From Epinephelus fuscoguttatus (taxonomy: Eukaryota; Chordata; Actinopteri; Perciformes; Serranidae), in the NCBI RefSeq assembly GCF_011397635.1, contig NC_064767.1:21254537-21318536 (forward strand): a stretch of DNA of 64,000 nucleotides. Reading direction: 5' to 3'. Position 1 is the stretch's first letter, and each line of letters starts with the position of its first letter. The notes below the pieces were generated by a model, which saw nothing but the letters and a program-made list of their open reading frames with translations, had not been told where the DNA came from and made no database searches. The position numbers and the translations under genes were made by a program. This document shows positions 1 to 12,600 of this stretch, in pieces.

Positions 1-370
1 GTGACATCTAATACCAATGGGTAGCTATGAAAAATCAGTGCATCCCCAGCTTTTATTGGGGATTTTTAATTGCTAGACAGTGCAACTTTACTCTGTTACA
101 GTCATTGCTCAGCTGCAATAATGGTGCAGAGATGCCCAGAGCGCAAGTATGGAAGACCCAGAAATGCTGACCAATTAGAGGAGACTGTGCTTTTTCGGGA
201 GGGGGCTTAAAGAGATGGGTGTTTCAGACAGATGGGGGGATACAGATGTTCCAACACAGACAGGATGAGGAAAATAAAGTGTTTTGAAAATGAAAGCATG
301 TAAACACATTTAAGTACAAACCCAAAGTACAAGTATGAACCTGAAAACGAGCATAGTAGGTCCCCTTTAA
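1..370. mobile_element. Right part of a TTAA-type non-autonomous DNA transposon
   Basis: Ends at ...gtaggtcccctttaa (TTAA at 367-370). The inner sequence (acaagtatgaacctgaaaac) is of a kind I recognise as widespread in teleost genomes, whose end read inward begins TTAAAGG. The left part is cut by the window edge, so the other inverted repeat cannot be seen. Confidence 0.5.
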
Positions 371-704
371 CCAAGCAGTGTATGAGCCCAAACCTTAACC
401 TGGTGGTGGCAAATCAGAAAACATCCATATTAAACACTTTCATGACCGTCATTTGTGAGATGTAGTCCTTCCAACATTTTGTTTGTAGGCCCCACCAGTG
501 GTCAGAATCTAAGCTTATTGTTTAACTTTAGTAGTTTTGTTTTCTTGTATGTACAGTAATGAGCATTACAGCCTCACATGGAGAGATTTTTAGTTCCACT
601 TCCTTCACATCATGCACATATAATGAACACTGATAATGAGGTCTATCTGCTGAATGGTTCCTTGGGCTTAGGTTTATGTGGTGTGGTGAGTGCGTACTGT
701 ACGT

Positions 705-758
<54 letters not shown>

Positions 759-2214
759 CTGAATGCCTTGAGGAGAAAATTCACTGGAGAATCAGGAATA
801 CACACACATGCGTTCAGAAACACGTACATGTGAGTATAAATACACACACGCCAGAGGGATCTCTGCCAACGTGTGATTAGATACGCATCTTTTCAAGCAA
901 TCTGGAGCAAGCAGCAGGATCCTGGCAAATAATATTAGTTTTGCATAATTCTCATTTTGTTAAAGCTCTCTTCCATCTTATTTTTGGATTCTGTTTCCAT
1001 TCATAAGTGCTGTCATGTATTTGCGGATGTATGTGTGCGTGCATTTCAGCATCTCTGCCAGAAATGTGATTTAAGCATATCTCAGGGAGTTTGTATTGTA
1101 GTGCTGGAGAAAGTGGCTAATTTCAGCACGTGTCATGACTCATGATGTCAAACAAGCAAAAGAAAATAAAGAGCTTTACCCCCAAAATAGCCTCATCACA
1201 GTGATTTCACTCACTATCTTTTATCTGAGTCTTTTTCATCTAATCAAAAACATTTTCCCGTCCTTGGGAGCATCAAGAGCACGGAAATGTGAGCTTTTAT
1301 CTCAGCTGACACTTTTTCTGGTCATTTTTTATGAATTTTAAGTCAACCTTGTAAAAAATTCAAACCCAGAAATACCTTGATCTGCTGGTGAACTGGAAGA
1401 CTTTGCTTTTCTTGAAAAGGAAAAAAATGGCAATTTGGAACACCCAAGTGGGCTCTGATAAATGTTTAATATGAAGAGTTTCTAATGGTGCATTAACTAT
1501 ACGGGCTACAGTATGAGTCACTGCAGCATGACCACTCTGCAACAGCACCAAAGGATAACAGTGTTGGCTACAGTAAACACCTACTGACTGTACAGCGTTG
1601 CCTAAATATGAAAACTGGCTTCCATTTGAATAAAACTGAGCTTCACTGCATGCTGGCAGTAACCAGTGATTCATGCTTCAGAATAAATTCACTGTAATAT
1701 TTCCCTGGGGACTCACATTGTCACTCAGTGGTGACTTAATAATGATCTAATATATTTTTATCTCATGGGTATCAGTATGGCAGTTCCGTGTTCTTATAGA
1801 GCTGCAGAGTTTTGCTTCATCCTACTCTTTTAAAAGTTATTAAACCACTAATAAAGCTCAGTTTTAATATATATAGTTCAGATATTATATTCTGGATCAT
1901 TTGGTGAGAACATTTGATTTTTCTGTACCTGTATGGACACTCTATTGCCTTTTTGAAAGACATGTGAGTTGTTTTGCTTGGACTGGTCACAAATAGAAGC
2001 TCAAACCGGGGCACTTTATTTGAATTATTGATGATAAATTAAATAATAATAGCCCACAAAAAGAAACAGCATAAATAAACCGTAAATAATGAAATAAAAA
2101 ATCACTAACTTGCCTTTTGAAAGCCTGACCTTGAGGACTGAATCTAGGTCGAATTATTCTCGCTCTATGCATTAATAAAAATTCTCATGCAATTACCATA
2201 ACCCCCACTTTCCC
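371..2214. other. Intergenic sequence upstream of golga7b
   Basis: No exon is supported. It holds a GT microsatellite at about 712-757 and AT-rich single-copy-looking sequence. The short open frames show no recognisable protein similarity. Confidence 0.5.
712..757. repeat. (GT)n microsatellite
   Basis: About 23 GT units without interruption. Confidence 0.95.
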
Positions 2215-2391
2215 CCCGTATTCCGCGATAACACTCGCAGGGTGCGCGCTCTTGCACGCATTCGCACATGCACGCGCGCTCGTGCCTCCTAGTCTTCCTG
2301 CCAACGCTCTATAGTCGCGGTGTCCCGCACAGCACGAGCAAACGGTTGCCGTTTTCAGCACGGGACAGATCCTGCACCTTCTCACTGCAAC
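2215..2391 (+). promoter_or_regulatory. golga7b: CpG-rich probable promoter / 5' UTR of golga7b
   Basis: The bases just upstream of the golga7b ATG are unusually rich in CG dinucleotides (for example gcgcgctcttgcacgc and cacgcgcgctcgtgcc) compared with the AT-rich surroundings. This fits a small CpG island covering the transcription start and 5' UTR, as expected for a broadly or neurally expressed vertebrate gene. No convincing TATA box is seen and the start site cannot be placed from sequence alone. Confidence 0.5.
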
Positions 2392-2403
2392 ATGGCGACA
2401 GAG
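2392..2403 (+). CDS. golga7b: golga7b coding exon 1
   Basis: ATG GCG ACA GAG (Met-Ala-Thr-Glu) followed directly by the strong donor gtaaga. The start context aacATGg has A at -3 and G at +4. Only four codons lie in this exon, so it is too short for an ORF scan. The assignment rests on MATE being the N-terminus of GOLGA7B and on phase 0 joining to exon 2. Confidence 0.85.
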
Positions 2404-3573
2404 GTAAGACATTCAGCTCCTCTGCTGCATTTTTTTCTTTTATTTTATGAGGAAAAACCCGACAAATGATTCTGTTCCTCCGGGGTTTTTTTTCTAAGAA
2501 ATGCAGGTTGTGAACTGCAGTCTTGTAAACTGAATGTGTTGCTTCTTTGCCTCCGATTTCTGTGATCCACCGTGGTCAGTGTTGCCTTAATTGAGTCAAA
2601 TCAGCCTGCTGGATTTGGCTTATTGTAAATGTGGAGTCGAGAAACAGGGAGTCATGTCACGCAAAGAATATTGTTCACCCAGGAGCTTTTATTTCACTTT
2701 CTTTCATCACACTTTGAGCTCTGTAATCACACTCGCACATCCCCAGAGTTTTCCTTTCCTTTTCTTTTAACCAGATATTCATGCATTTCCTAGTAAGAAA
2801 CTAGAGCCAGTGTCAGCCAGGTGGAGAACATCCAGTCAGAGCTGTGGAGGCTGGTGAGAGTGGGGGTGATGATGATGATGGAGCAGTCAGCACCATGGAC
2901 AGGGACAGTCTCTCTCTCTCTGTCTTCCCCACTGTCATACTTTGAAATTGGCTTGACAAGGCTTTGCATTTGCAATGAGCCGCAGATTGAATCAGCTTTC
3001 CATACTCTGCTGTCTTCATGCCTGTAATCAATGTAGTCAACATGACTGGCAGCTCTATACAGCGAGAGGATGCACAGAGACTGTATTGTTCAGGCGGTGT
3101 CACGTAACTAGTTACTCCACAAAGCATCAACAGTGCTTGCTTGGTGTATTTTTAGCCTCAGTAATGCCTGGTAGCTCTCGGGCCAGCAGCACATCTTCCC
3201 CTGTCCCCCTTGGTGTCCTTGGTGATGTCACCATAATGCTGAAGACATAGCTGCCTTAGTTATCATAATAATGATCTCACCAGAGGAGGCAGCCATTACT
3301 TGGAAAGTTTGAGCCAGCTTACACCCATGCAGGTAATTTGTGCATGTGTGTGTGTTCATATGTATATGTGGGTGATTGATAAGTCCAGTTTATGGGTGAG
3401 TGAAGTTGTAATTCAGGCTTAATGGTGCTGCAGGTGAAGGTGCAGTGGACAGTAAGCTGGACAGGATTCATGACTATGTTTTGTTTTTTTCCCCCTCTGA
3501 GTCTGCAAGATATTGGCAGAGTGGCCCTGATTTCCTCTGGTGGTCTGCCAGTATCCCTGTCCAAGCCCCATCA

Positions 3574-3616
<43 letters not shown>

Positions 3617-6600
3617 CCACGTAGATGCACACAAACACATCCAGTGTGTGTGCAAACCAGGACAGATTTAATGTCCAAGGTCCATCAATTATCCATGGCA
3701 TATTTAATACGAACAGGCTGCTGCAGTTTGTAACCATCAGTGATTTGAGTTTGAGACGAGCGGCACAGTTTACTTCCTGTCCGTGCTTTTATCCACCTGC
3801 CTCTGCCGCCATCTCTTATTATATTAGAACTCATTCTATGACATTTATTGTATGCCAAGTCAGCAGATGACGACGTTAAGTGACTGAGTAACACTCAGCT
3901 CATACCGCAGACTGTTTGTGCTGCATGGACAGTCTTTGGATCCATTAAGTCCACTACTGCCAGATCCTCCTCTCTGTCTGTAGGCTAGCCCTGGCTGGAG
4001 AATTACGCTGTTGACGAATAATGTGTGGAAGCACAGTAATCATCTCAGAGGCTGGCAGAGGCACAGCTCTCTACTGAAACAATGCTCCACTTTTATCCAA
4101 AAGAGATTTCCTCTTCCAGCTTTGGCTTCAGAGCCGCTGATCGTCCACCTAGATGTCATGGAAATTTGAACTGTTTTGTCAACACTGTCTAAACTTGAAT
4201 GATTTATAGACCCCTGGCTAGCTCGGCTTGGCAGCAAGCATGAAAAAATGCTGCTCCCAATGGCAGGAAACCCGTTATATTATGAGGAGATGAAAAGAGA
4301 GAGCTGAAAGTAAGAAAAAAAGAGCTCTGAGATGAGAAACGTCTGACTCTTGAGTGTACTTACTGTGCGTGCTGTAATTGTGTGTGCCCTTTGCGATGTC
4401 TGCCCACTGGCAGCACTCACCCGTGCTGTCGCTATGTGTTCCTTGAGTCGAAGTGAATAAGCTATGAAACATGTCATGGCAATGAGCGTAACGCACACTC
4501 ACAGATCCAAGCTGGAGGAAACAGATATGGGGGAGGGTATTAGAGGACTGACAAAGAAAATATGTTAAAGTGGTCTTTTTCATTTTAGCGACATCCTTGG
4601 TCATGAGAGGTCATTTATGCATCATGTGTCATCCTTTACTTCAGGTTTAGATTGACGTAGAGTTCTTTGGTTCTTCAGCCAGTGACTCTATCCACTCATA
4701 AAATACGGAATGCATAATTTTTGTACATGTTCTGCTGTTTTGTTCATTTATTTCTATCTTTTGTTTGCTTTTGCAATATGTTTTTACGAGCTGCTTAACT
4801 GGTGTTAAATCCTCCTCCTTTAACTTATTTTCACTCTTTACTTCACTTCTGCATTTAATCAATGTGCAAACAAACATAAACCAAACTAAAAGTAACAGAT
4901 GTGTGGGCGGAAGGAGTCAGATGGTGCCGCATGATGCCGAGCTTCTTAATAGAGTCCTGTGTGATCACTATGACATTTTAACATTGCTGTCTGCTCTCGT
5001 GCTATATTTAGACACAGTAATAGACTGGATTTGAACCCCAATCTCCCACGCAGGAAAGTAAACATCAGCACTCTGCCAACAGAAAACATTTATCTTGAGG
5101 GCTTAAATGGACACAGACAAGACCGCTCTGTCGGTAACATCAACACCACGTGACTGAAGAAATATTTCATCAAGTTCCTTCAGTATCAAAGCACGATAAC
5201 TGTTGGAGAACTTTGGTGGTTGTGAGTAACTTTAAAGAGGCCACAAGCTTCCTGGTTTGTCAGGGTGAGGTCGGTTTACATTAAAGGAATACTTCACCCG
5301 CAAAACTTTAATTTGTATGTCAGTTACTCTCTCTGTGTTGTGTTGAATTCATGAAGACTTTGTTTTTCTCACATGCCTCCATGGTGAAAGAGGAGTCCAG
5401 AAACTGAGAAATTTCTTGACAAATTGAAGTAAATGGGGACCGCGTTTAACAACAGCAAAACTACAAACTCTCACACAACTCGTGCAGTATAATCCACGTC
5501 TCATTTATCCAGTGGTGTGCTCAGTACTTGCTCACACTTGCACATGCATTTTCACTACAGCGTTACTATCTAAATCTAAATCTATTATCTTTTAATGTAG
5601 GCTACCCCATGTTTTAACAGATCTTGGGAAACGCCATTTTCCTACTCTGCACCTTGGACATGAAATAAGCTTCAAAAAGATCCAACATTAGAAACATTTA
5701 TTATCAATCAACGCATTTAAGGGCATCATCAAAGAATGTAGTGACAGAGACTTGTGCTTGTTTTTTGTTGAGAGGCCACTATGTTTGAATAGTTGTTTTA
5801 GTGTGGATTTTTGCATTATATGTTGTGTTTGTTGCATTTTAAATGTATTTTGATTGGCTGCTCCCATGGCCAGATCTCTTCAATTTCAATAGGACCTCCT
5901 GGTTAAATAAAGGTTAAAGAATAAATAAAAAACACTTCCGCATGAACAGTCACTTAGGCAATTGCATGCATTTGAACTCTGCTCAAGGCAATGCACAAGC
6001 AAAGTTCAAACGCACATGCTTGTCCAGGTGTGCTACTTGTATGTGGAAGATATAGTTTTGCTGTTGTTAAATGTGGTCCCCCTTTTACTCCAATTCATCA
6101 AGAATGTTTTCAGTTTTTGGATTCTTCGTTCACCCTGGAGACATGCAAGAAAAACTAAGTTCTCTTCACAAATTCAGCGTAACACTGGGTGAGTACTAAC
6201 TGATATACAAATGATCCTTTTGTGGGCAAAGTGTTCCTTTAAGCAGCACAGAAGTTCATATTTGATTGGCAGAAAGTTCCAAATTTAGGGCCAAATTCCC
6301 ACAAAGTGACTGCCGCTGCAGAACGGCTCACATCCACAAACCACCCAATCAAAACCTGACGTGAAGTGACGCAAAAAGCACTGGCTGCCACAACACTTTG
6401 TAAGATGCATCAGTTTTGACCTTCAGCCACGACATCTCCTTAATTCAGACTAATCAGTTCTAAACTGTGGAACACAAGTTTCCAAGTACATTAAAATCAG
6501 GGGAGTGGTGGGAGAGATGTCCTCCGAGATCCTGTGTTTGGACAAATAAATAGACTCGGTGTCTGACTGGCTGTCACAGAGACACATGACTCCTGCCTGC

Positions 6601-9600
6601 TTTGCTCAGCTGTGAGCTACATGTAGCACAGAGATGTAAGACAGGGGTCAGTAGGTCACCAATGAGCCAAAACACACCGTGATGTCCCACTGGCCTGAAT
6701 GCAGTGCATGTGACAGTTCAAGGCGAGCTGGCGAGTTTCACTCTCTCTCTGGTCTGGACTCCTGACAACTAAAATGTCTGTGCCCTTTCTTCTTTCTTCC
6801 TCTCTTTCCTTAGTTCTTTCTGTCTTTACTTTTTTCCTCACATCTTTCCTCAAATATTTATTAATTTCCCGCTTTCGTTACTTTAGTTATTTCCATATGC
6901 CTCCTCATGTCTTTCTTCCAATGTATTTAATCTCTTTCTTTCTGTCCGTCCTCTTTTTCTTTCTTTCTTTCTATACCTGAAGCATTAAAATCCACAAAAT
7001 TGGGCACATGAAGTTTAAATCTGGCACCAAAACTCTTACTCTGGAAACTTACTATTTACTGCTAGTTTCTGTTTGCAGTAAACAAGTTTAAACCCTCCAG
7101 TCAAAATTTGAAGGCAGATCCCTATTCTTCAAAGAGCATTGTCCCCTGTGGTTTTGCCACTGACACACATACTTCCATGTGAAAAACCAACGCACATACA
7201 TGCACCCACACGCACTCTTACAGTCACGAACAAAGAACCTGTAATCTTCATGAATCTAACTCTCAGCCAACCGATCCTCACTTGGATAAATGATTCTCAA
7301 TCGTGTGCTGATAATTGCTTCTATTAATAGAGTGACTTGTTGTTCATCATGATGGCCCAAAGATAGTGTGGAGAGGAGGAGGAGGGAGAGGGGGGGGGGG
7401 GGTGTCCAGTGTTAGAGAGACGGTGAAGGCAAAAAAGACGGATATTAAAAGCTCTGGCAGACAGAAAGATCTAGTGGCTGCGAGATGATTTTGGCTTTTG
7501 GCTGACGGAAATAGCAGCTCGGATGCTATTCTTGGTTGTGAGTGATATTCCCTGTATATAGAGATGAAAGGCTGGCACTGTACTGTGTCTGCTTACTTGG
7601 AAATGACTCTCTTGGGCTCATACATGCAGGTAACCTCATAAACAGAGACTCTGCTTGCTTTCAATTAAAACAACACTGCAGCAGCTCGCCACACTATGAC
7701 TGTGATATCCATAGATTAAAATATAGTGACTATAATAAGACAACAACTGCACAAATTCTGTGAAATATGGAGTTTATGTAAAATTATTTGAGACACTGAA
7801 ATGAATGCTTTCCTTTTTCTCTGTCCCCCCCCCCCCCCCCCCCCCCTTTACACTTGTACTGTATCTCTAATTACCATCCTCTTGAGGAGTAATTTAGATC
7901 AGCAGGGGGCAACTTACACTGGCCCACTTGCTTGGGAAATGACTGTTTGGGTGTAAAACACACCACTCAGCACCAAAGTGCTGTAAAGGGGTGTCTTTCA
8001 AAGTGTTTGTTATTACTGCAATCGGGCCTGTTGATGCTGGAGGAATGTATAAGAGTGCTATCTACACCTGCTGTTGACATAGCAACAGAGTACCATTATC
8101 TCACTGAGGAGCCCTGGTGCACCTGTGTTGTTCCATAAAATTACAACTCAAAACCAGCAGGAAATATTGGATGACTTTATGTTGTGAGATGGTTTTTGTC
8201 GGACTGGAATTTTCTGTTAGGAAAATTGAGATCACTGTATCTGATGTGGAGCCACAGTAGCACCAGATCTAATGACATAATGGAACATAAAACAGAACCC
8301 ATTCATAAAATCGTAGAGTTGTAAAACTATAAATCATAAAATCAAGCAAGATTTTAAAAGAGTTGCAGCAGCATGAAGCATAAATATAAAGTAAAAGTCT
8401 TAAAAGAAAGCGTTTCAGACCTGCATCGGGAACGTCAGAGCCAGTTAAAGGCTAAAGTGAACAGATACTTTTTAGCTTTCTTTTAGAAATATTTTGTGAG
8501 CTATAGCTTCCCTGATATCTATAGGTAGTGTGTTCCATAGCTTTTGGGTGTACTTGACAAAGGTTGCATCCCCAATCTTCTTCTGGCTGTTGCTGGGAAC
8601 CACCAATAAACCAGCAGCAGATGATCGCAGTGTTCTTGGAGTCAAATAGTTAACAAGGGAGTTAGCAATGTAGCTCAGTCCAAGCCCATGTAGGGCTTTG
8701 TACACAAGGAGGAGGAGGAGCTTAAAATCAATTCTAAAAGTAACAGGAAGTCAGTGCAGAGCAGCTGAGCTGACATCTCTCAGTGGTGTTTTTGGGAGGC
8801 CAGTAAGAAGTGCGTTACAGTAGTTGAGTTGGCTTGAAATAAGGGGCATGAATCAATATCTCAGCATCTTTTATTATTTAGAAATGGTTGTACTGTAGCT
8901 ATGTTTCTGAGGTGGAAAAATTTGGTTTTCAATTAGAGAGTTAACTTCATAGTTAACCCTGGATTTTCATAACTATGGGGCTGATTCACTTTTTACAGGA
9001 ATAAATCACCATGGTAACTTCTGCAAACCTGCTCTGGAGCAGGCTAACTTCAGAGACTCGGATCACAACCTGTCAACACCCTGACCTCTGACCAATCAGA
9101 AAAAAAACAGAGAATCTAGACATGAATAAAAGCCCAGTGTGGCCTATTTTATAGTTTAGTTAGTGGAATCATTATATTGTTCCAGGCTTTCTGTTTCCAC
9201 TGTCTTTTTAAAACAGAACTTCTAATAGATGGAGAGTATGACACAATTCATACAGTGATGATTTTGGCTGCATTTTAACTGTGCAGCTTTTATTCTATCC
9301 CCACAGTGATACCTGACAGCGCAGATGCTTTTCACTCTGATTTCATCACTGCAGCTCAGAATAATATGAGACACCTGTGTGCTGATAACTGGGATGAAAA
9401 GAAAAATTGTTCTCTATTAGAAAAATCCACACACTTTTAATTAGCTCCTGTGAATGCAACCTTTCGATCGGCTCGACCTCATCAGTGAGAAACCAATTTT
9501 CCTTCCTGACATAGTAGAAACAATCAGTTAAATAGAAAAAATACTCTATATTTCAGTCAAGTTTTTGCTGTCCCTAAAACACAACGTTCCCATATCAAAT

Positions 9601-12600
9601 AAAGTGCTCCATTAATGGTTCTGATGATGTCGCTTGTAATCAACAACCCTGCCTCTTTCACATTAACATGCTCGTGGCTGGAAAGGAAAACAGGGTTGAC
9701 TGAAATAGTTGAAAACCAGCTTCATGTTACCAGTTATCCAGACGGTCACTGTCAGGGTTAGTGAAGCCATAACCAAAAGATACCCCGGGTATGTTGACCT
9801 TGCTCTGTAGTACAGACTTCTGCTACTCTTGTACCTGCATGAATATAATTAACTTGTGCTTTCCCCTGTTGTGTAACTGCTCAGTTTCATAACCTTCAGG
9901 AGCTGAGGCACAGTGCATCGCTGGTAACAAAGGTGTTTGTGCAGAGAGACTACAGCGAAGGAACCGTCTGCCGCTTCCAGACCAAGTTCCCCTCAGAGCT
10001 CGACAACAGGGTGAGCACAAACACACACTCACATACACACATCCAATAAATGTTGGCAAAAGCCCAACTCACCTGAAACAACACCCACACTCTCCACCAC
10101 CGAGAGACTGATGGCTTAATATAACTTAATGAGATTAAGCATCCTGGATGACAGGACACATGTGAATGATGGATATCGGCTTGTGCATTAACTTGTAAGT
10201 CTTTCCGCCCCATCCACAAAGGCATACAAACTTTTGCAGCATGACCTCTAATATCCTGCATTACTCACTCGGCAGAAAAAAGCAGAATAAGTGTAACAAC
10301 TTATTAAAAATCTTTGGTGTCTGTGTACAAGAAACATTTTCACACTTAACACTTACTGTGGGCACTGGGAGAGAAAGTGCTGTTTATTTGCTCTTTTCAC
10401 CTTGCAGTATTAGCATTTGTGAACGCTATTATGTTGGGGTTTTGCTGTAGATTTGTCTAGCAATTAGCATCAGAAGTAGACAGTCCGCATACACAGAGTA
10501 AGTAAGAAACATAAACAGAGAGAAACACAGAGGGAGTCAGTGCAAAGGGAACATTAATAAACATTTTTTTAATCACTGCAGTGTAAATGTTCCCTGTCAG
10601 ATGCTCAAACACAGCACATTGCAGTCACATTTTTAAGTACTTTTCCATTTTAGCCTCAAGTTCCTTCTTATTCTTCAACTGAGGTGTGTTGATAAATTAT
10701 TCGACAAAGTAGGAGTACTTTGGGTTGAGCAGAATGCAACTGGTATGTTTGGCAGGCTGTTTTACAGCTGAACAGCTTGCTCCCACAGCTATGCCAAAAC
10801 TCTTTTCACTTTCTCAGTCCTAATGGTGTGTGCATGCCTCCATATCTCTACCTTGGTATTTTTTATCTGTGTGTTTGTAAGTAGATTGAGCGAACCTTGC
10901 TCGAGGAGACGGTGAAGACCCTGAACTCTTACTATGTGGAGGCCGAAAAAATCGGAGGTCAGTCGTACCTGGAAGGATGTTTGGCTTGTGCAACAGCTTA
11001 TATGGTGTTCCTCTGCATGGAGACACGCTATGAGAAGGTAATACACCTGTGCACACTGAAATCCAAGCACATAAAATGACCACTAGTGTAACAGAAAGCA
11101 CATTTACCTACACAGAAGGGTTTTATCTATGCAATGATGACAGCTAATTGACTGTGACCCTGTATAGGAAAGTTGATCATTGAGCAACACCTCGTCTTTC
11201 ACACAACTAATACATATAGACACCCATAGGCAATTTACTGATCCTATCCTATTGAATAATGTGCAAATATGCACATGTAGAGAGGACACCAAAACACCTG
11301 GATGATACACACACCAGAGCTCACTGTGCTGCCATGATAAATATTCAAACACTGAATCATTCTGATATTGAAATATTGAAGATATGAAGGCAGTTGAATG
11401 GATTGTGATCCTCCTGATCCTGTGCATCATTGCAGGAATATCGCAGCTCAACCTTCTTCATTTCCAGCTGGTTAATTTACACTCCACTGCCCATCCACAA
11501 GATTTATTTACTGCGATATTTTTATGGAAGCCAGCTCTCTCTCAAACACATAACCATCCAGTTGTGTGTTGTGGTGCACTATGCCCCTCTGAGGTTATTT
11601 ACACCCACTCACACAGGGCAACAGAGCCAAAAAACAGGAGATAAGATCTGATTCACTTCTGCACAGCTGTCCATCCACTAGTTTGTTAATCCTGCCCCAA
11701 AGCCGGCACCTGTGTGCTGCTGGGCAAGGCATTGCACACCAGCTGTAACATGGCATTCACCTCCAACACAACCAAGACATCCATCTTGACAACGGACAGG
11801 TGATTAAAACTCCACACCGCTGTGTCGAAGCTTATCAAGATGGAACAGTACACGCATGCATAACACAAACACATATAGAGACGCATACAAAGTGAGTTTG
11901 ATTAATTCTGTTGTGACTGTGTGGGTACCGAATTCTGTTGTGACTGTGTGGGTACCGCCGCTGTTTCAGATGAAATTTGAGTGGCGTGAAGTCCCAGCAT
12001 GCCTCTGTGTTCTGATCTCTGTCACCCACGACATTCATCTTCCTGGTCTTGTTGCGTTTTGTAAACATTTCTTTATCAAAGCAGTACAGAGGTACTGGGA
12101 GCTTGACCAAGAAGCACAAAAGGACTTATTGCTGTGTTGAAGCCATGCACAGACGGCCTGTTCTGAGGCTCCTTTCATCTCCCTGTCAGCTGGGTGCTGC
12201 TCCACTGGGACGCTGAGACGCTATCAGCCCCACAGGAGAGTTGTTTATTCACTTGTTTAACTTCATCATCTTGGCTGAATGACGTTTACGACTGACGATG
12301 ATCAAATATAACCCACCCAAGTTGATGCTGTTTGTGCGCATATGTGTGTGTATGCTGATAAAGAGGCCACACACCAGTGAGCGTGGATCAGTGTGCAGAT
12401 TCATTGGAGCCCTGGATGCTTGCATCTCACCCTATCAAAGGACACTGATTGCTCCCAGCATGTCAGAACAGATCCATGTGTGCACAAGCATTCATAAAGC
12501 TTCCCTCACACATACTATGTGCCCTCCATCTCTGACTTCTCTTCCTGTTGTTATTCACAATATGGGACTGACTCAGACACATGTATACACACATTTCCCT

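Larger units (their letters stand above)
2404..9884 (+). other. golga7b: golga7b intron 1
   Basis: 7.5 kb between canonical donor and acceptor. No coding exon is seen inside. It holds a CA repeat (3577-3614), a TTAA foldback element (5281-6242), a pyrimidine-rich tract (6780-6975), G and C homopolymers (7390-7402, 7825-7846), a minus-strand LINE fragment (about 8400-8705) and other dispersed repeat near 8706-9070. Confidence 0.75.

Noticed and set aside
578..880. 100-residue open frame over the GT microsatellite, and similar frames over other CA/GT tracts (3422-3733, 34335-34697, 58265-58734)
   Set aside because: Cys-Val or His-Thr runs are translations of dinucleotide repeats.
7825..7846. 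Poly-C and poly-G runs as G-quadruplex regulators
   Set aside because: They are single homopolymer runs deep in an intron, and length is assembly-sensitive. No further G-tract pattern supports function.
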